From Mangrovicella endophytica (GTDB lineage Bacteria > Pseudomonadota > Alphaproteobacteria > Rhizobiales > Rhizobiaceae): a stretch of DNA of 64,000 bases. The notes below the pieces were generated by a model. It was given only the letters and a program-made list of their open reading frames with translations. It was not told the DNA's origin and did no database searches. This document shows, piece after piece, positions 53,221 through 62,332 of this stretch. The number at the start of each line of letters is the position of its first letter. Within the stretch, counting starts at the first letter, position 1. The stretch spans positions 186,001-250,000 of the forward strand of contig NZ_PKMZ01000001.1 in assembly GCF_002893625.1 (NCBI RefSeq), in the 5' to 3' direction. The position numbers were made by a program, and so were the translations under genes.

Positions 53221-56200
53221 ATGACGCGGCTGACCGGCAAGTTCCTGGCGATGGCAGTGCTCGTGGCGGCGATGCTGCCGGGCGGTGCAGCGACGATGTT
53301 CGGCGGCGAGGCCACCGCTGCGGAGCGCCGCATCATCCAGTCCAAGGATGCCGACATGTTCGGCAAGGACTACGATGTCCTGAAGGATGTCGACCTTAAC
53401 CTGTGCGAGACCGCCTGCCTTTCCGACAACCGCTGTCAGGCCTACACGCTCAACACCAAGAGCAACTGGTGCTTCCTCAAAGAGGATGTCGGGGAGTTAC
53501 GTGCGGCGAAGAACGCCATTTCCGGCAAGGTCGTGATCGCCGAAGAGATCGACGAGGCGGCCGCAGACACGCGTGCCGCGGAGCTTGGCTTCGTCGAAAG
53601 TTCCGCGGTGGAGGAAGCCAAGCGCCTGCGCCTGGCGATCGCCGACGAGGAAAAGGATTCAAGCTTCGACGCCTCCTCGCCGGAGGTGATCGCCGCGACG
53701 GCCACGGCGGCGCTGAGCTATCCCGACGCGCTGCGGATCTGGCGTGAGGCGCTGAAGCGCAATCCTCTTGACGCCAATGCCTGGCGCGGCACGGCCGAGG
53801 CAGCGCTGAACAACAATCCGGACGACTACGAGGAGAAGAGCCAGAACGATACGCTGCGCCTCAGCGCCTCGATCAACGCCTATGTGACGGCGGAGACCGA
53901 AGAAGACCGGGCGGCGGCGAGCCGGCTGATCGGCCGTGCCTTCGAGGCGGGCGAGAACTGGAAGCCCGCGATCAAGGCCTATCGCCAGAGCCTTGCCCTC
54001 GCCGATACCGGCGACACGCGCGCGCTGCTCGATGCGGCCGTTGCAGCACATGGCTTCCGCATCACCGAGAACACGGTCGACAACAACGCCGCCAATCCCC
54101 GCATCTGCCTGACCTTCTCCGATGCGCTGGCGCCCTCGCTGATCAACTCCGAGACAGCCGGCGACTTCATCGCGGTGGATGGCGGCGAGACGCTGCCCGT
54201 ATCGGCTGCCGGCTCGCAGATCTGCGTCGACGGCGTCAAGCATGGCGAGCGCTACCGCATCGTGGCGCGCGCCGGCATCGCTTCGGCCGACGGGGAGAAG
54301 CTGACCAAGCCCGCCGACATCAGTGTCTATGTGCGCGACCGCGATCCCTCGGTGCGCTTCTCCACCAACGCCTATGTTCTGCCGGCCGGCGGCGAGGCGA
54401 CGATCCCGGTGACGACGATCAACACCGCCAAGGTTGAAGCGCGCCTGCAGCGGATCGGCGATCGCGAACTCGCCCGCACGATCGGCGAAAGCCGCTTCCT
54501 GCGGCAGCTCTCCTCCTGGGAGGTCGACGCCGTCGCGGAATCGCAGGGGACCGACGTCTGGAGAGGCTCGGTCGAGGTCGCCGAGGAGACCAATGCCGAG
54601 GTGACGACCGCCGTGCCGGTCTCGGCCATGGTCAAGGACCTGCAGCCCGGCGTCTACCTTCTGTCAGCCAAGGCGGAGAACGCCAAGGCCGACAGCGAGA
54701 GCGTCGCGACGCAGTGGTTCATCGTCACCGATATTGGCCTGACGACCTTCGGCGCCGAGGACGGCTTCCATGTCTTCGCGCGTTCGCTCGGCGAGGCGCA
54801 GGAACTCGAAGGCGTCGAGCTGCAGCTGGTGGCGACCAACAACCAGATCCTGGCAACGGAGCGGACGGATGCCAGCGGCCATGCGCGCTTCCCGGCCGGC
54901 CTCTTGCGCGGCACCGGCGGCAACCGGCCGGCCGTGCTGACCGCCTCGGCCGCCGGGACAGGGAGCGACTTCGTCTTCCTCGACCTCACGGCGTCCGCCT
55001 TCGACCTGACCGACCGCGGCGTCGAGGGCCGCCCGCCCGCCGGTGCGCTGGACGTCTTCCTGACCAGCGAGCGCGGTATCTACCGCACCGGCGACACGGC
55101 CTATCTGACCGGCACCGTCCGCAATGCCCAAGGGCAGGCGGTGGAGGGGCTGACGCTGACCGGCATCGTCAAGCGGCCGGACGGCGTCGAATTCCAGCGT
55201 CGCCAGATCGCCGACGCCGGTGCCGGCGGCTTCGACTGGCCGGTGGACCTGCCGGCCAATGCCATGCGCGGGACGTGGACGGTGGCGCTGTTTACCGACC
55301 CCAAGCGCCCCGCGCTGGCGCAGACGACGATCCGGGTCGAGGACTTCGAGCCGGAAAAGATCGACTTCGACGTCGCGACGGACGCCACGAGCCTTGATCC
55401 GGCGGCGCCGCCGGCCGTGTCCGTCGATGCCCGCTACCTCTTCGGTGCACCGGCGACCGGTCTCGAAGCGAGCGGCGAGGTGGTGCTGACCTCCAGCGAC
55501 GTAATCGAAGGATTCCCCGGCGTGCAGTTCGGCCTCGCGACGGACGAGGCGACGGCGACGCGGCTGCCCTTCACCGCCACGACGACGGACGAAGAGGGCA
55601 AGGCCAGCGTGACGCTCGATCCCTTCGAGCCGCCCGCAACGACGAAGCCGCTCCAGGCCGCGCTGCAGGTGCGGGTGGTGGATGCCGGCGGCCGGCCGGT
55701 CGAGCGCAGTCTCGACCTGCCGCTGAGCGGCGGCAGCGCCCGCCTCGGTATCAAGCCGCTCTTCGAGGGCGCGGTTGGCGAGCGCAGCAATGCCGGCTTC
55801 GACGTCGTCGCGATCGGCGCCGATCGCCAGCGCGTCGCGGTCAGCGGCGCGAGCTGGGTGCTGAACAAGATCGACACCCGTTTCCAGTGGTACTCGACCA
55901 GCGGCAGCTGGAACTACGAGCCGATCCGGACCAGCGCGCGCGTCGCCAGCGGCACGCTCGACATCGCCGCCGACAAGGCCGCGCCGCTGTCCTTGCCGGT
56001 GGACTGGGGCGAGTACGAGTTGGTGCTGAAGGATCCCGCGGGCGTTGCACTGCCGGCGAGCGTCTCCTTCGAGGCCGGCTGGTATGTCGCGACCAAGGCG
56101 CTGGACACGCCCGATGTCGCCAGGGTGTCGCTGGACAAGCCGCGCTACAAGATCGGCGAGACAGCGACCGTGCATATCGAGCCGCGTTTCGCCGGCCGCG

Positions 56201-58722
56201 CCGAGGTGCTGGTGATGGACGAGCGCGTCATTGCCACCAAGACGGCTGACATCCCCGCCGAGGGCGGCGACGTGACGCTGGAGGTAACGCGCGACTGGGG
56301 GCCGGGCGCCTATATTGCGGCGGTCGTCTACCGGCCGATGAGCATCGCCGACAAGCGCATGCCGGGTCGGGCCATCGGCCTGACGCATGCGAGCGTCGAT
56401 CCCGGCGAGCGGGCACTGACCGTCTCGCTGACGGCGCCGGATAAGATCGAGCCGCGGCGCAAGGTCGACATCGGCATCGATATCGCCGGCATCACGGCCG
56501 GAGAGACCGCCTATGTGACGCTGGCCGCCGTCGATGTCGGCATCCTCAACATCACCAGCTTTGAGCCGCCGTCGCTCTCCGGCTTCTACTTCGGCAAGCG
56601 CAAGCTCGGCGTCGAGATTCGCGACCTCTATGGCCGGCTGATCGATCGCATGCAGGGGGCGGCGGGGACGGTGCGCTCGGGCGGCGATGCGGGCGCCAGC
56701 TATGACACGCCGCCGCCGATGGACGAGCTGGTGGCGCTGTATTCCGGCGTACTGACGGCCGATGCCGACGGCCATGTGACAGCGAGCTTCGACATCCCGG
56801 ACTTCAACGGCACGCTGAAGCTGATGGCGCTCGCCTGGTCGAAGACCGGCGTTGGCGAGGCCAATGCGGAGATGACGGTACGCGACCCCGTGGTGATCGC
56901 CGTCAGCCGTCCGCGCTTCCTGGCGCCCGGCGACCGCTCGCGCATCGCCGTCGACATGACCCATGTCGATGGGCCGAGCGGGGCGGCGACGCTGTCGCTG
57001 AAGACCGAGGACGGATTTGCACGGATTGATGCCAACGCCGACGCCCCCGTCGAGCTGGCGGACAAGGGCCATAGCCGTGTGCTGATCCCGGTGACGGCGG
57101 AGGCCGTCGGCGACGCCCGCTTCGACCTTTCCTTCGAGATGGCCGGTGGCGAGACGCTGACGAAGTCCTTCACTGTGCCGGTGCGCTCGATCGCGCCGGA
57201 AACGGTGACGAAAAGCCGTCTGGAGATGGCCGCCAATGGCGGCACCCTGTCGCTCGGGCCGGACGTCTTCGCCGACTTCATGCCCGGCACCGGCTCGGCG
57301 ACCCTCAGCGTCACCGGCGCGGCCGAGTTCGACATTGCCGGCGTCGTGCGCTCGCTCGACCGCTACCCCTATGGCTGTACGGAGCAGCTGACGAGCCGGG
57401 CCCTGCCGCTGGTCTATCTCGACCGCACGGTGGTGCAGGCCGGCCTTGGCCGCGACCAGGACGTGCGGGAGCGGGTCGACAAGGCGATCGCGGGCGTGCT
57501 CGCCAACCAGGCGTCCAACGGCAGCTTCGGCCTCTGGCAGCCGGAGAGCGGCGACCTCTGGCTGGACGCCTATGTCACAGACTTCCTGACCCGAGCGCGC
57601 GAGGCCGGCTACAAGGTGCCGGACGAGGGGCTTCAACTCGCCGTCGACAACCTGCGCAACACGCTGAGCTACCTGCCGGAGCAGCCGGACTGGGGGCCGG
57701 TCGCCTATGCCTATTACGTGCTGGCCCGCAACGGCCGGGCCGCGATCGGCGACCTGCGCTACTACGCCGACAACGAGCTGCCGAACTTCAAGACGCCGAT
57801 CGCCAAGGCGCAGCTCGGCGCAGCGCTTGCCCTCTATGGCGACCGCATGCGGGCCGAGCAGGTGTTCCGCTCGGCCGTATCGGACGTGGAGAATGCCGGC
57901 CGCGTGCGGGAGGACCGCTCCGACTATGGCACGCAGCTGCGCGACAGCGCGGCGATCCTGACTCTCGGTCTTGAGACCAAGATCGACGGCGTGGGGCTGG
58001 ATGGGCTGGTGCAGCAGGTGAACTTCGCCCGTGCCGCGCAGCCGCGCACCTCGACGCAGGAAGACGCCTGGTCGCTGCTGGCGGCCCACGCGCTGCTCGG
58101 CCGCAACCCGCCGAAGCTGACGGTGGACGGCCAGGACATCGACGGACCGTATTCGGCCGAATTTGACGAGGCGGCACTCGCGCAGACGGCCGCGATCGCC
58201 AATCGCGACAGCGTTCCGGTCACGGCTGCGGTGACGCTGCGGGGCGTGCCGAAGGTGGCGCCGCCGGCGAGTGCCAACGGCTACGAGATCACCCGCCGCT
58301 ACTACACGCTGGAGGGCGAGGAGGCGGATGCCGCCAACATCGCGCAAGGCGACCGGCTGGTGACGGTGCTTGAGGTGACGCCGGTGGACGAGGGGGCAGC
58401 GCGCCTCATCCTCAACGATCCGCTCCCGGCGGGCCTGGAGATCGACAACCCGGCAATCCTACGCGGCGGCGATGTCGCGGCGCTGGACTGGCTGGAGCTG
58501 ACTGGCGATGCGGCACACACCGAGTTCCGCGCCGAGCGCTTCATCGCGGCGATCGACAAGGCGCGCGGCGACACGGCTGTGCGCCGCTACGCCTATATCG
58601 TGCGCGCGGTTTCGCCCGGCAGCTTCGTGCATCCGGCGGCGGTGGTCGAGGACATGTACAATCCGGACCGCCGCGGCCAGACCGATGAGGGGCAGGTCAG
58701 CGTCGTCGGGCCGCTGCAGTGA
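53221..58722 (+). CDS. Alpha-2-macroglobulin family protein with N-terminal PAN-like module
   Basis: An 1833-residue envelope protein. A signal peptide ends near residue 34 (EATAAE) with no lipobox Cys, so it should be periplasmic rather than a lipoprotein like E. coli YfhM. Residues about 36-95 form a small PAN/apple-like module with Cys62, Cys66, Cys72 and Cys84. Tandem macroglobulin domains follow, including DVFLTSERGIYRTGDTAYLTG. The thioester motif GCTEQ is intact (Cys1386 to Gln1389), in RYPYGCTEQLTSRALPLVYLDR as seen around 57361. Such proteins trap proteases and partner with PbpC. ATG 53221 has GGGGAG upstream; the frame is open to 53086. It precedes pbpC by 48 bases. Confidence 0.93.
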   Translation: MTRLTGKFLAMAVLVAAMLPGGAATMFGGEATAAERRIIQSKDADMFGKDYDVLKDVDLNLCETACLSDNRCQAYTLNTKSNWCFLKEDVGELRAAKNAISGKVVIAEEIDEAAADTRAAELGFVESSAVEEAKRLRLAIADEEKDSSFDASSPEVIAATATAALSYPDALRIWREALKRNPLDANAWRGTAEAALNNNPDDYEEKSQNDTLRLSASINAYVTAETEEDRAAASRLIGRAFEAGENWKPAIKAYRQSLALADTGDTRALLDAAVAAHGFRITENTVDNNAANPRICLTFSDALAPSLINSETAGDFIAVDGGETLPVSAAGSQICVDGVKHGERYRIVARAGIASADGEKLTKPADISVYVRDRDPSVRFSTNAYVLPAGGEATIPVTTINTAKVEARLQRIGDRELARTIGESRFLRQLSSWEVDAVAESQGTDVWRGSVEVAEETNAEVTTAVPVSAMVKDLQPGVYLLSAKAENAKADSESVATQWFIVTDIGLTTFGAEDGFHVFARSLGEAQELEGVELQLVATNNQILATERTDASGHARFPAGLLRGTGGNRPAVLTASAAGTGSDFVFLDLTASAFDLTDRGVEGRPPAGALDVFLTSERGIYRTGDTAYLTGTVRNAQGQAVEGLTLTGIVKRPDGVEFQRRQIADAGAGGFDWPVDLPANAMRGTWTVALFTDPKRPALAQTTIRVEDFEPEKIDFDVATDATSLDPAAPPAVSVDARYLFGAPATGLEASGEVVLTSSDVIEGFPGVQFGLATDEATATRLPFTATTTDEEGKASVTLDPFEPPATTKPLQAALQVRVVDAGGRPVERSLDLPLSGGSARLGIKPLFEGAVGERSNAGFDVVAIGADRQRVAVSGASWVLNKIDTRFQWYSTSGSWNYEPIRTSARVASGTLDIAADKAAPLSLPVDWGEYELVLKDPAGVALPASVSFEAGWYVATKALDTPDVARVSLDKPRYKIGETATVHIEPRFAGRAEVLVMDERVIATKTADIPAEGGDVTLEVTRDWGPGAYIAAVVYRPMSIADKRMPGRAIGLTHASVDPGERALTVSLTAPDKIEPRRKVDIGIDIAGITAGETAYVTLAAVDVGILNITSFEPPSLSGFYFGKRKLGVEIRDLYGRLIDRMQGAAGTVRSGGDAGASYDTPPPMDELVALYSGVLTADADGHVTASFDIPDFNGTLKLMALAWSKTGVGEANAEMTVRDPVVIAVSRPRFLAPGDRSRIAVDMTHVDGPSGAATLSLKTEDGFARIDANADAPVELADKGHSRVLIPVTAEAVGDARFDLSFEMAGGETLTKSFTVPVRSIAPETVTKSRLEMAANGGTLSLGPDVFADFMPGTGSATLSVTGAAEFDIAGVVRSLDRYPYGCTEQLTSRALPLVYLDRTVVQAGLGRDQDVRERVDKAIAGVLANQASNGSFGLWQPESGDLWLDAYVTDFLTRAREAGYKVPDEGLQLAVDNLRNTLSYLPEQPDWGPVAYAYYVLARNGRAAIGDLRYYADNELPNFKTPIAKAQLGAALALYGDRMRAEQVFRSAVSDVENAGRVREDRSDYGTQLRDSAAILTLGLETKIDGVGLDGLVQQVNFARAAQPRTSTQEDAWSLLAAHALLGRNPPKLTVDGQDIDGPYSAEFDEAALAQTAAIANRDSVPVTAAVTLRGVPKVAPPASANGYEITRRYYTLEGEEADAANIAQGDRLVTVLEVTPVDEGAARLILNDPLPAGLEIDNPAILRGGDVAALDWLELTGDAAHTEFRAERFIAAIDKARGDTAVRRYAYIVRAVSPGSFVHPAAVVEDMYNPDRRGQTDEGQVSVVGPLQ

Positions 58723-58770
58723 CACCGGAGAGGCAGCCGGTATCTGCGGCAGGCGATCGGGGCTGAGGCG

Positions 58771-60858
58771 ATGTCGCGGCTGCGGATCCTCGGGCAGGCG
58801 GCCGCCATAACGCTGCCTCTTGCGCTGGCCAGCGGGTTGTGGGCGCACGCCGCCTTCGAGCGCGCCGTCTCTGCGCGTGTTGCCGCCTTTGCCGAGCCGC
58901 CGGTTGCAACCGAGGTGCTCGACCGCAACGGCTGGCTGCTGCGGGCCTTTGCCGGAGAGGACGGCCGCTGGCGGCTGGCCGCGAGCGCGAGCGACGTCGA
59001 CCCGCGCTTCCTCAAGATGCTGGTCGCCTGGGAGGACCGGCGCTTCGCCAGCCACGGCGGCATCGACTTGGCTGCCTTCGCCCGGGCGGCGTGGCAGGGT
59101 GTCTCCAGCGGACGCATCGTCTCCGGCGGCTCGACGCTGACCATGCAGGTCGCGCGCATGCTGAAGGCGCTGCCGACGGGTAGCCTTGCCGCCAAGGGCG
59201 AGCAGATCCTCTCCGCCGTCGCGCTGGAGCGCTCGCATTCCAAGGCGGAGATCCTGTCGCTCTATCTGCGGCTGGCGCCCTACGGCGGCAATGTCGAGGG
59301 CATCCGCGCCGCAAGCCTCACCTGGCTCGGCAAGGAGCCGCGCCGGCTGACGGCGGCGGAGGCGGCGCTGCTGGTGGCCATTCCGCAGTCGCCGGAGCGC
59401 TATCGTCCCGACCGTTTTCCGCAGCGGGCCAAGGCAGCACGCGACCGCGTGCTGAAGCGCATGCAGAACCTTGGCATCATCGATGCCCGCGAGGCGGAGC
59501 GGGCGCTGCGCGAGGCGATGCCGGAGGGCCGGCGCGAGCTGCCGATGCTGGCGGCCCACACGGCCGCCCGGCTGCATCTTGCCGAGCCCGAACGCGCAAC
59601 GGTGCGGCTGACGGTCGATGGCGGCCTGCAGGAGCAGCTGGAAAGCTATGCGCGCCAGCGCGCGGCGTCGCTGCCCAAGCCGGTGAGCCTCGCCATCCTC
59701 GTTGCCGATCATCACACCGGCGAAATCCTCGCCAGCGTCGGCTCGCCGGACCTTTTCGACACCTCGCGCCAAGGTCATGTCGATCTGACGCGGGCGCTGC
59801 GCTCGCCTGGCTCGACACTGAAGCCGCTGATCTATGGCCTCGCCTTCGAGCGCGGCGTGGCGCATCCCGAAAGCCTCGTCGACGACAGCCCCGCGGCCTT
59901 CGCGGGCTACACGCCGCAGAACTTCGACCACACCTTCGAGGGCATCATCACGGCGCGCCGCGCGCTGCAGCTGTCGCGCAACTTGCCGGCGGTGGAGCTC
60001 CTGAGCGCCGTCGGCCCGGCGCGCCTCGTTGGCCGGATGAAGCGGGCCGGCGCGCGGCCGGAACTGGGCGACCGTTCCATCCCGGGCCTCGCCATCGGCC
60101 TCGGGGGGCTTGGGCTGACGCTGGAGGACCTTGTCGCAATCTATGCCGGCATCGCCGATGGCGGCCTGGCGCGGCCATTGCGCATCGAGGCTGAACAGCC
60201 GCAGGAGATCGGCGGGCGGGTCTTGTCGGAGCAGGCCGCCTGGTACGTGACCTCCGTTCTGGCTGGAGCGACGGCGACCACCAAGGGTTCGCCCGGCACC
60301 ATCGCCCACAAGACCGGCACCTCCTATGGCTACCGCGACGCCTGGTCGATCGGCTACGACGGCCACCATGTCGTCGGCATCTGGCTCGGCCGTCCCGACG
60401 CGGCGCCGGTGCCGGGCCTAGTCGGCCAGGATGCGGCCGTGCCGATCATGCACGACGTGTTCGCTCGCATCGGGCCGGTGGAACGCCTGCCCGGGCCGCC
60501 TCCCGGCATCCTCGCCGCGGCCGGCAACGGCCTGCCGCCGCCGATGCGCCGCGTCGGCCGCGCTGCCGCCAAGGCGCGGGACGGGCTGGGGCCGGAGATC
60601 GTCTTCCCGCCGAACGGCGCCAATGTGGAGGCCGGCTTTGCCGAGGTCGGCGCCGGCGCCGGCATGGCGGTGACCGACCTGCCGCTGAAGGTGCGCAATG
60701 GGCGGCCGCCCTTCACCTGGTATGTCGACGGTGCGCCGGTGGCGCAGTCGGTGCTGCAGCGGCAGGCGAGCTGGCAGCCCCATGAGGCGGGTTTCGTCGA
60801 CATCTCCGTCGTGGATGCAGCGGGCGCCGCGGCGCGCGCGAGGGTGCTGGTGAAATAG
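58771..60858 (+). CDS. pbpC: Penicillin-binding protein 1C
   Basis: A 695-residue bifunctional class A PBP. A membrane anchor spans residues about 8-28. The glycosyltransferase (GT51) domain has Glu88 in WEDRRFASHGG, then SGGSTLTMQVAR. The transpeptidase has Ser348-x-x-Lys351 (PGSTLKP), Ser402-x-Asn404 (LSRNLP) and KTGTS starting at Lys514. A BiPBP_C domain ends the protein (FPPNGANVEA to VDAAGAAARARV). All catalytic motifs are intact. It polymerises and may cross-link peptidoglycan, and its constant pairing with alpha-2-macroglobulin suggests envelope repair and protease defence. ATG 58771 starts 48 bases after the macroglobulin stop. Confidence 0.95.
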   Translation: MSRLRILGQAAAITLPLALASGLWAHAAFERAVSARVAAFAEPPVATEVLDRNGWLLRAFAGEDGRWRLAASASDVDPRFLKMLVAWEDRRFASHGGIDLAAFARAAWQGVSSGRIVSGGSTLTMQVARMLKALPTGSLAAKGEQILSAVALERSHSKAEILSLYLRLAPYGGNVEGIRAASLTWLGKEPRRLTAAEAALLVAIPQSPERYRPDRFPQRAKAARDRVLKRMQNLGIIDAREAERALREAMPEGRRELPMLAAHTAARLHLAEPERATVRLTVDGGLQEQLESYARQRAASLPKPVSLAILVADHHTGEILASVGSPDLFDTSRQGHVDLTRALRSPGSTLKPLIYGLAFERGVAHPESLVDDSPAAFAGYTPQNFDHTFEGIITARRALQLSRNLPAVELLSAVGPARLVGRMKRAGARPELGDRSIPGLAIGLGGLGLTLEDLVAIYAGIADGGLARPLRIEAEQPQEIGGRVLSEQAAWYVTSVLAGATATTKGSPGTIAHKTGTSYGYRDAWSIGYDGHHVVGIWLGRPDAAPVPGLVGQDAAVPIMHDVFARIGPVERLPGPPPGILAAAGNGLPPPMRRVGRAAAKARDGLGPEIVFPPNGANVEAGFAEVGAGAGMAVTDLPLKVRNGRPPFTWYVDGAPVAQSVLQRQASWQPHEAGFVDISVVDAAGAAARARVLVK

Positions 60859-60951
60859 AACGAGTCGCTCGCTCTTGCGGTGATGTCCCACAGCGGGTGA
60901 GCCTCTCTGCAAGGGCATGGCAGAGCGACGGCTTGGCCAAAGGAGGCTGAC

Positions 60952-61365
60952 TTGGGAGCGGATGAACCCCATCGTGGTCGCCTGATCGACCACATCCACC
61001 TCGTCGTCGCCGATATCGAGGTCAGCCGCCGGTTCTATGCCGCCATTCTCGACGCATTGGAGGTGCCGATCGCCGGACACGGGCCGGATCATTTCTGGGC
61101 TGACGAGCTTTTCGTCAGCTCACCGCTGTCAGAGCATGCGCAGGGGCAGCTGACCGGGCGTCACCACATTGGTTTTCAGGCCAAGCACCGCGAGGCGGTC
61201 ATCCGCTTCCATGAGCGTGGTCTGCGCAGCGGCGGCCGGGACAACGGAGCGCCCAGCTATCGGCCATACCATCCCGGATACTTCGCAGCCTTCCTGCTCG
61301 ATCCCGATGGCAACAACATAGAAGCCGTCTACCACGACAAGGCCGGCTCAGCGCCGACGGAGTGA
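60952..61365 (+). CDS. VOC (glyoxalase/bleomycin-resistance) family protein
   Basis: A 137-residue single-module VOC protein: LIDHIHLVVADIEVSRRFYAAIL, an inner His (GRHHIGFQAK), and the C-terminal DPDGNNIEAVYHD with its conserved Glu. Together His14 or His16, the central His and this Glu are the usual metal-binding set. It starts with TTG at 60952, supported by an excellent AAAGGAGG site at proper spacing. Substrates of such small VOC proteins cannot be predicted. It is followed by the convergent GntR gene. Confidence 0.85.
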   Translation: MGADEPHRGRLIDHIHLVVADIEVSRRFYAAILDALEVPIAGHGPDHFWADELFVSSPLSEHAQGQLTGRHHIGFQAKHREAVIRFHERGLRSGGRDNGAPSYRPYHPGYFAAFLLDPDGNNIEAVYHDKAGSAPTE

Positions 61366-61435
61366 CGATCCACCTCCCATTCGGGCACGGAGCGGACCAG
61401 CGTCTTCGAACAGGATTGGTGCAATGAGATCCCGC

Positions 61436-62320
61436 TCAGGCGACCTCGGCTTGCCGCTTGCGCAGCAATGACAGCGCAAGCCGGTCTGAGCGCTCGCGGT
61501 GCTGGCGGTGCCAGTGTTCCGCCGCCGCCTCGTCGCGGGCGCGGAAGGCCGCGACGATCGCGCGGTGCTCGCGATTGGACTCGAGCGGCAGCGGCCGCAG
61601 GTCCTGGATGGCGACGCGGGCGCGATACTGCTGGTCCCAATAGTCGCGTAGCGTGACGCGCAGGCGTGGATTGCCGCAGGCCTCGACGATGGCGGAGTGG
61701 AAGATGTCGTCGAGCCGCGACCAGGCTGCGATGTCACCCGTCTCGGTCGCAGCGTCCATGTCGTCCATGGCGCGGTCGAGTACGCTCAAGACAGGGGACG
61801 GAACGCCGTTGCGGGCGCAGAGCCGCCCCGCCACCACCTCCAGCGCCGAGAAGACGTCGTAGATGTCGCGCAGGTCCTCTGCGGCGGGGGCGGTCACCGT
61901 CATGCCATGCCGCGGCCGCACCTCAACCAAGCCGTCCTTGGCAAGCTGGATCAGCGCCTCGCGGATCGGCGTCCGACTCATCGACAGTAGGTCGGCGACC
62001 TCCGCCTCCAGCATTTTCGTGCCCGGGGGCAGGATGTTCTGCAGGATCCTGAACTTCAGCTCGGCATAGGCGCGCTCGCGCGCCGGCAGCGTCTCGGCAT
62101 ATCGGTTGGACGGACGCGCCCGCACGAAGGGCTCATAGCCTTCGAAGCTGGCTAGCTCATCAAGCTGTGGCCGTGGCTCGGCGGCATCGGCGACGTCACG
62201 CCTGCCGGAGAGACTGTCACCGGCGGCACGGCCGATCGGATCAAGGGCTGCGGCCGCGCCGGCATGAGCCGACGCGGCATGATCGTCGCTGCGCTCGGTC
62301 CGGGGCAGGGAGCGCGGCAC
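61436..62320 (-). CDS. GntR-family (FCD) transcriptional regulator
   Basis: A 294-residue GntR/FadR-type regulator. The winged helix is at about residues 82-145 (AYAELKFRILQNILPPGTKMLEAEVADLLSMSRTPIREALIQLAKDGLVEVRPRHGM in outline). An FCD effector domain follows (YDVFSALEVVAGRLCA, DDIFHSAIVEACGNPRL, NREHRAIVAAFRARD) with its metal-binding His residues. The first 75 residues are unusually long and polar for the family. The only ATG-like start found is GTG 62320, 12 bases from the dehydratase stop; a GTG further inside near FVRARP is possible. It is read after the dehydratase and probably controls it. Confidence 0.82.
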   Translation of the reverse strand: MPRSLPRTERSDDHAASAHAGAAAALDPIGRAAGDSLSGRRDVADAAEPRPQLDELASFEGYEPFVRARPSNRYAETLPARERAYAELKFRILQNILPPGTKMLEAEVADLLSMSRTPIREALIQLAKDGLVEVRPRHGMTVTAPAAEDLRDIYDVFSALEVVAGRLCARNGVPSPVLSVLDRAMDDMDAATETGDIAAWSRLDDIFHSAIVEACGNPRLRVTLRDYWDQQYRARVAIQDLRPLPLESNREHRAIVAAFRARDEAAAEHWHRQHRERSDRLALSLLRKRQAEVA

Positions 62321-62332
62321 GACCTTTCCGGC

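Noticed and set aside
54664-58347. Very long open frame (1227 codons) on the minus strand
   Set aside because: It is antisense to the alpha-2-macroglobulin gene. Its translation is Arg/His/Gly-rich low-complexity sequence with no domain, as expected in high-GC shadow frames.
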